Under the pieces are notes generated by a model, which saw only the letters and a program-made list of their open reading frames with translations, searched no databases and was not told the origin of the DNA. 64,000 nucleotides of DNA from Ceratorhiza oryzae-sativae (taxonomy: Eukaryota > Basidiomycota > Agaricomycetes > Cantharellales > Ceratobasidiaceae), in contig JARWMV010000233.1 of assembly GCA_030998015.1 (NCBI GenBank), forward strand, positions 2,542,001-2,606,000, read 5' to 3'. Shown piece by piece: positions 57,876 through 64,000 of this stretch (positions are counted from its first letter, which is position 1; each line of letters starts with the position of its first letter). A program made the position numbers and the translations under genes.

Positions 57876-58811
57876 TATCTCCCGCAAATCTGCTAGGATG
57901 CCAGCCGCGCTGGCTCCTTGTTGTTTTGGAAGCCTATGACGCCAACGCTTGGATGAAGGGGGTAATAAAACGCTTAATGTAGATTGCTTTTTTCTATTTT
58001 TTTTTTTTTGCTCATGGCTCTTGACTTTCCATAATCGTTCCCACGAGTTTTACGCACGTATAACATCCCACTCGGTTTCATGTGTCTAGTTATTTCCTGG
58101 CTCGCGCATTGCTTTTTTTTCTATTTTCTTTTGTCCAATCTAACCGGGTGGTTATACCTCGACCAATCAATACGGCGGCTGGTTGTGCATGATTGTTATT
58201 TCTCGGTGTGATTTTGGGCGAAGGGATGTGTTTAGGTTCCACGCAACCATCAAGGTACCAAGTCAGTACAGAAGGCGCCGCACAAGAGCGGCAGGAGTGC
58301 GAGCCAAGGGAACGAGCAGGCTGCTCCTGACTCTCAACCATGACTAGAGCGGAATGAAATGAACGTCGCTTACATGAAAGCGACAGGCGCTTATACTAAG
58401 TTGTCTCTGTTTGGCTCATCAGTCCCACTGCATTGACTGTGTGAGGGGCACTGGCTAAAAGCCTGGAATGTTTCAATTGGTTGTAAGACCCATAACCTCT
58501 GAAATAGCCATAATCCTCCCAGGGGAGATTGTAATTAGCTCCAGTCAACATTGGGTTTGGATCTGCAAGATATATCTCATATTGTTCAGATCTCTTGTAT
58601 GTGATATATGTCTGGGATTTATATCAGAAATTTATATCTACCAAATTCTGTGCCTTAAAACCGAACATATACAAGCCTTCTTCTCATGGCTTGTTTATTG
58701 CCCAGTATTGTGGGTTGCACAATGTGTCACTTTGGCCACTCACCACCACCACCACCACCACCAGATCATTCCACCACATTCCTGATTTTACTTAATTACA
58801 ACCTGCATACC
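57876..58811. other. 3' flank of KIN1 and unassigned DNA with a (CAC)n tract
   Basis: T-rich 3' flank near 57988-58012. At 58741-58763 seven CAC triplets run in a row. CpG becomes scarce after about 58.4 kb. No gene is supported. Confidence 0.5.
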
Positions 58812-59020
58812 ATGGCCTTGCCCAAGGCTGCTTGTAAACACCATGCAACTAGTTGCAAAGTCACTATGGCTGCTGGTGCTGGCAACAATGCACCACCTGC
58901 TTGTCAAGCTGGTCTTCTACCAACTGTCAAGTGGCCACTGGCACAGCAAGCACACCTTGTTGATGCACTCAAAAAGGATGAGATACAGATTGTGATATTT
59001 GGTAAATGGACAGGCAAGGT
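58812..59020 (+). pseudogene. Possible first exon of an unrecognised gene
   Basis: ATG at 58812 opens 69 codons that end at GGCAAG before a good donor (GTGAGT at 59021). The end of the frame (VKWPLAQQAHLVDAL, IFGKWTGK) looks like real helical protein. No matching downstream exon was found in the CpG-poor DNA beyond, so this may be a gene fragment. Family not recognised. Confidence 0.25.
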
Positions 59021-59786
59021 GAGTTGATGCGACATTCAGATACATGTGTGCTGGAACAATCATGTATGTGTAATAAAATGAAAAAGAATATGTAAACAAA
59101 GAAAGCACCAACAATGTGAGGTTGTGAAAGACTCAATAAGTGAAGTAATAAAACATGACAAATCACTAGAATTTTCTAGTGATTGCTTAAGAGTAAAAAT
59201 AGCAGCTTACCTTATGCACAACATGTAGTGCAGGCATGCTGTTACACTAGTCTGTTATTAATGCAACAAGACAATAGTAGTAACAATCTTGATCAAACAA
59301 TCAGACTTATACTGGCTAAGTCCCCTACTAAATGCTGGTTGCAGGAGTACCACAAAGCACTCAAATATATCTCACTCAAAGGGTCCCTGACATATGGGTG
59401 TGCTGTGATACTGCACTACCTGGTGTATGTTTAACTTACACAGACTACTGACACTGCAATAGGCAAGCAGCTGACCCTTATATTAGGTCTCAAGATACTT
59501 ATAATTGCACTTGCAAGTTATGCAAATGGCAAGGAGCTTAGAGCCAAGTATATCCAATTGAATGTAAGAAAGAGGATGTGTTGCAAGGCTCCAGCAGGAG
59601 CATATTTATATTCCACATACAAGGCTGTACCTCTAACATAAGTCATACCATGAACCAATGCCATCCCTCCCAGGCAAGTCATATACTGTGTGAGTCATAT
59701 CTAAGAATTGATTGTGGCAATGCTTTAACTCACAGCAACAGAGTGAGTCATAGCCTCTTAAGCCAATAAGGATCTTAGATAGAGGT
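59021..59786. other. CpG-poor DNA with a perfect hairpin
   Basis: No gene supported. AATCACTAGAA and TTCTAGTGATT at 59161-59184 make a perfect 11-bp hairpin with a 2-nt loop. Confidence 0.5.
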
Positions 59787-61213
59787 GCTGTGCCAGGCTC
59801 CTGCAGCCAGAACTTGCCAGAATTCTGGCTAAAATTCCAGCGAATTCCGGCGTGCCAGTTGCCAGTGCAGGTGCCAGAATAGCCTCAAGGGTGCCGGAGT
59901 CCTAGGCGGAGTCCTGCAGTACTGGCATACCTGCATACCTGCATACCTGAATACTGGCACATTGTCACCTGTACATGACCACCACGGATTGCATATATTA
60001 AGCACTCATAAAATGCGCAAAATTCAGCGGATCAAATTGTACTTTACTTGATTACAAACGGTTAAGAAATGAGCAGTATCGGCGCAGAATCGTCTAAGAA
60101 AAATATTCAGGGGGATGCGCAGATGTTCAAGCTCGCTATCCTGAGCTCTAATTGGGGCGATATACATACCAATTGACTCGTCTCACTGAGAGGAATCGAA
60201 TGCACATATTTTCATAATAAACGAACGCTTTTATCGAAAGTTATCAGGGATATAAAGGGGGAAACCCCTGAACAGCGCCACAAGCGCTAGTGAAACCAGC
60301 CGTGCAAACCTCGCTCCCTTGCGCGGAGTCGATGCGCATTATCATAAGGACTCTATATACCAAAAACCAGCCTGATTGAAGGTGTTTTAGCTGGTGAAAC
60401 TGGGGGAACAGCGCCCCTGATGCTGAAAACCCCCTGAAATGCGCCATGGACACCCACACAGTGCTATTCTGGCTTTCTTAGTATCACAGACAGATTCAGG
60501 GATGCTTATTGCCCTATCTCAGGTACCTGAAACATCTGGAACAAGCTTATAACATAAATTTCCGACCATGTGCAGTGATTCTGCTGGGTTGACAGTGAGG
60601 TTGCCTGCACACACCCCGGTTCATAGTTATCCAGTCAATGTATTTACTAGATATAATGTCAGTAGGGGTTTTTCAAGCTCAGGAGAAAGGCTAGCTGGTC
60701 GGATAAGCTTCAAACAGCTTTCTTTGTGGTGAAATAGCATGTGCGCATTTCCCAGAATATTTCCTGAGCATCAATTTGGAGCGAACTATGCGTTATCGAA
60801 TTTTTTGCGCGGAGCAAATGACATATCTGTGATCTCCTGATTTTTGCGCATTTAATGAGCTACTTTGCGAGAGATTGTGGTGAGGTTTATGGCCCTGGAA
60901 ATGTTGGCCACAAAGACCCGAACAAAAGAACTGCGTAAAATTTGCCAGAATGAATTTTGTATGAAACGTGCTCTATATCATTGGAATGCTCTCTCTTCTG
61001 CGCATCTAATGAGCTATTACACAACTTGATGTGGTGAGTTCTGACCATAGCCAGTTGCAGGAGTCCCAGGATTCTGGCATGCTCCTGCACCTGCCAGAAT
61101 TCTGGCACGGACTCCGGCAACTGGCGAGCCAGTGCCAGTGCCAGTGCCAGAATGGCCAAAAAGCGCAGGAGTCCTGCTGCAGGTGCCAGAGTCCTGCAAA
61201 ATTCTGGCACAGC
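59787..61213. mobile_element. Candidate non-autonomous element with composite inverted ends
   Basis: Outer ends GCTGTGCCAG (59787-59796) and CTGGCACAGC (61204-61213) are inverted. Both flanks are dense in GCCAGAATTCTGGC-like palindromes and GTGCCAG motifs. A second inverted pair lies inside: CTCATAAAATGCGCAAAA (60005-60022) and TTTTGCGCATTTAATGAG (60842-60859). The core has no transposase frame and keeps CpG, unlike its neighbours. No target duplication is visible, so the ends are approximate. Confidence 0.45.
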
Positions 61214-61228
61214 TTCTCTAATCCTGAC

Positions 61229-63087
61229 CATACTAGAACAACAGGTAACTGATTTAGGAAATGTGCTCCAGAAAACAACTGGAGCAGAAAGGCCAAGGGA
61301 AAGGACAGAAGAGACCAGGGGAAGAACCAGGATGGTCATGGGAAGCCCCTCACAATCCCCCTCAGCTTCCCCAGTATGAACACCCTTTCTGGGAAGAACC
61401 TTCCAGGCCAAGTCCACGATAAGACCCTGAGCAGAACCACCCTTTTGGAGGCCCACTCCAAAACCCACAGAACCCCTGTCCCAAGCAAACCAACCTACCC
61501 TTGCTGCAAACCACACTCCTAAGGAGGCATGACTAGGGAGACCCAGCAAATTTAACAGAAAAAAGGGGAAAGAAGCAGAGAACTTCATATTCAGCATGGA
61601 ACTTTTCTTTGCTGACTATGATGAATCAGCCTTTGATGACTGAAAAAAGATATCTGCTGTGTTAATGAACATGGAGGACAGGGAAGCAGCAAACTGGGCA
61701 CAACCTTACTGCTGGAAACTACTAGCAGGCAAATGCACTGGGATCCTTGCATCCTGGAAGGTTTTCAGCAGGGATTCCTGGATGCCTTTAATGACCCAGT
61801 CATAAAGGAAAAGACCATCTGGAAGCTAAGGAAATTAATGCAAACACTACCCAATTCTTGATCCTGATCCAAGAGGTAGACTGGAACCAGGAAGCCCTCA
61901 AGGATCAATTCAGGGAAGTGTTAAAACCCAAAGTACTACAAGAGATCTTGAGGATTGAAGTACTGGCAAATGAGGCTGAAGGACCATCATATACCCTAGA
62001 TCAACTAATTGACTTTGCCTGCAAAATGGATGACATGCAGTTTGCAAACCAGAAAATGAATGCAAGGACCAGCAACTCATCAAATTCAACCTGGGCACCA
62101 GTAAAATACAAACAAGGGGGGAACAAGCCTTCAGGGACCAGCAGCAAACAGGGGAATACCCAAACTAACAATGTGGTAAGAATAGCAAACAGTGAAAAAG
62201 ACAGGTGAAGGAAAGAAGGGCTCTGTATCAAATGCAGTAAATCAGGGCATGTCCTGAAGGACTGCCAAGGCCAGTGGACCTATGACAAGACTAAGATACA
62301 AGGGAAGGCCAGCAGAGAAGTCAAAGAAGAAAGCAGCTCTGAGTCAGTAAACTAATCAGTCCTACCACTTCCATGTTGGAGGACCCTGATATAACCCCTA
62401 CTGCAGATGTATATTACCTCAAGTAATCTAGTAATCAATCAATAATATACACTATGGTAGAGGGAATCATGGAACCAGCAAAGACGCTGATTGACTCAGG
62501 ATCTTCAACCAACTTCATCAATAAGGCCTATTCAAGGGAAAAGGGGATCCAGACCACCCCCCTGAAACACAAGAAATCAATCATGGCCATCAACAGAAAT
62601 GAAATCAAGGATGCCATAGAAGAAAGGGCAGAACTAAATATTGAAGTGGAAGGGAAGACACTGAAATGCTCCCTTTATGTGATGACCCTAGGCAACACAG
62701 ACATAGTCCTGGGGAAAGAATGGCTTGAGGAAGCAGAACCTATCATAGATTGGAAAGACCTTACCATCTCATACCCAGATGAAATCAAGGCAAGGGAAGC
62801 AAGTGAAAGCCTACAAATCCCAGAAGAATTCAGGGATTTTGAAGACCTGTTCAGGGAAGACAGCTTCTGAGAACTTCCACCCCACCAAGGAAACCTGGAC
62901 TTCAAAATGGACCTGATTGAGGGAGCAGAGCTGCCAAAACCTGCAAAGAGGTACAGCATGCTGCCAGCAGAAACAAGAGCACTAAGGGAGTACCTAGAGG
63001 AGGAACTAAGAAACAGGAAAATAAGGCCCAGCCAGTCAGTTGTAGCTGCACCCTGTTTCTATGTAAACAAAGCAGATGGAGGGCTTA
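61229..63087 (+). pseudogene. Decayed gypsy-type gag and 5' pol, truncated
   Basis: A second gypsy lineage, unlike the Tf2-like copies. Gag remnants (NFIFSMELFFADYDES, then DQFREVLKPKVLQEILRIE) end with a knuckle CIKCSKSGHVLKDC near 62222. Pol begins with a protease (TLIDSGSSTNFI), an inter-domain stretch, and the start of RT (IRPSQSVVAAPCFYVNKADG). Many stops and shifts lie in gag before 61850, and a TGA at 62868 lies in pol. The frame is cut at 63087 by the inserted LTR. Dead. Confidence 0.8.
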
Positions 63088-63440
63088 TGTTGACAACAAC
63101 AAGTCAGGCGATGAGGAAAATAGAAAGAAAGAACTTGGATTTGACAAGAGGTCAAGTTCTTGAGGAGTCTTCCATGAACTTGACCCAGTTTATATACATG
63201 ATATGAGGTGCATCATAACAAACAAGTCCATACAGTGAGTCATGACCAATAAGAGATAGAAGCAGTAGAAGCGACTGCAGAACTGCAGAATTTCACATTG
63301 GAGTTGAAATACATCTTGGTTATTGGTCTGGAACATCCCGTGAATCACATGACACAGATATACCATAAAAGGCAAGAATGTTTTGAAGATGATCTCGTAA
63401 AATGTAGTAAATCAAGAAAATATTATAGAGTGGATATATG
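63088..63440 (-). repeat. Truncated Tf2-like gypsy LTR
   Basis: Starts TGTTGACAAC like the plus-strand ends of copy 2's LTRs, and matches them through GTAGTAAATCAAGAAAATATT. Its last 15 or so bases are missing where the family-X LTR enters at 63441. It interrupts the RT of the older gypsy element. Confidence 0.85.
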
Positions 63441-63962
63441 TGTCATGGCCTAGACCATGACGCGGATTTTATTATGATTTTTGTATATTTTATAAAATCT
63501 CTCCTTTTCATATTTTTGGACAAGTCCTGTTTAATCGGATATATGCATAGAATTACTTACATGATCACGTGACCTTGTTGTTGTTTATGTTCTGTTTGTA
63601 CCTTCTGGAATATTCCGTTACATGGCACCATTCTCACATTGTACGATAGTTGTCTCGCACCATACGTGTATTTGATATAGCTCATTGTATGAATATATAA
63701 GGGAGAGTCTGAGAGCCTTAAGCCTCAGAACTCGACCTCCTGTCGTATCCCCTCTACTACCTGTGTGACTTACCAGTCCATAGTCCCTGCCCAGTCCTCT
63801 TAAGGACAAGTGCACTCACTACTCTACCTCCTTGCGTCTTATTGCACCTTCACTGCACGTCCCACCTTAGACGTTGTCAGTAAAGCCTCCAGCATTGCTG
63901 CCCATAGGCTTGTCATCACCACTTAGGTGTTTGACGCTACTGTTCAGGTTGTAGCTCTGACA
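63441..63962 (+). repeat. 5' LTR of a family-X gypsy element that leaves the window
   Basis: Begins TGTCATGGCCTAGACCATGA and ends GTAGCTCTGACA, 522 bp, with the GAATATATAAGGGAGAG promoter block and many CpG sites intact. It is followed by a primer-like site, so an internal region should continue beyond 64000. Confidence 0.8.
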
Positions 63963-63964
63963 TT

Positions 63965-63976
63965 AGGTTGAGTTCT
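63965..63976 (+). promoter_or_regulatory. Probable self-priming site of the family-X element
   Basis: AGGTTGAGTTCT pairs with AGAACTCGACCT in the LTR at 63727-63738, with one G:U pair. Its placement, 2 nt after the LTR, is the same as in the Tf2-like copies. Confidence 0.55.
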
Positions 63977-64000
63977 TCCTCATCACTCGGGATTGAGACG

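Noticed and set aside
60887..61597. 236-codon minus-strand frame
   Set aside because: It crosses from the palindromic repeat into the gypsy remnant and has no domain.

Overview
The window looks like nuclear DNA of a filamentous basidiomycete, most like Rhizoctonia (Cantharellales). The basis is family content only: short GT-AG introns of about 45-120 nt, a homeodomain protein, a DUF4470 protein, a KIN1/MARK kinase, a fungal TPR-CHAT protein, and Tf2-like Ty3/gypsy, Ty1/copia and Tad1-like LINE elements. Species is inference. No rRNA, CRISPR or intact tRNA gene was seen.

Layout. (1) 1-14274 is gene-bearing: a small four-helix membrane protein (1616-2146, -), a homeodomain gene with three introns (5150-6902, +), a six-exon Topors-like RING E3 gene (7739-11017, -) divergent from a DUF4470 gene (11722-14274, +). 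The homeodomain and DUF4470 genes carry apparent indel frameshifts. (2) 14.4-47.0 kb is a retrotransposon block. It opens with CpG-poor decayed DNA holding a 10-bp minisatellite and a MYND-finger pseudogene split by a solo LTR (5-bp duplication TGCCC). Then comes a five-level nest, each level bracketed by its own target-site duplication: a solo LTR (family A, ATAAG) is split by gypsy copy 1 (GCATG), split by a solo LTR of family X (GTGGT), split by a LINE (CTTGCAG), split by gypsy copy 2 (GTTTG). A second family-A solo LTR in the opposite orientation (AAGCC) follows, then a full-length copia element (ACATT). (3) 47.0-58.8 kb is gene-bearing again: a 1341-residue TPR-CHAT protein with an intact His/Cys dyad (48411-52653, five exons) and a KIN1/MARK kinase with a KA1 end (54115-57875, five exons). 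(4) 58.8-64.0 kb is repeat again: a non-autonomous element with composite inverted termini, a decayed second gypsy lineage, a gypsy LTR that truncates it, and the 5' LTR of a family-X element that runs off the window.

Main story. The repeats are being destroyed by CpG transitions. At arginine CGA codons one copy has become TGA and the other CAA. Of 23 premature stops placed in gypsy copies 1 and 2, the LINE and copia, 21 are TGA. The LINE reverse transcriptase motif reads YINN, as expected if two CpG changes struck YIDD. CpG loss follows the nest order, so it acts as an independent clock. The gypsy families appear self-primed: the primer site complements the element's own LTR. They also carry an extra zinc-finger/coiled-coil reading region ahead of gag that I cannot assign. 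Gag/pol in gypsy and ORF1/ORF2 in the LINE both overlap as ATGA.
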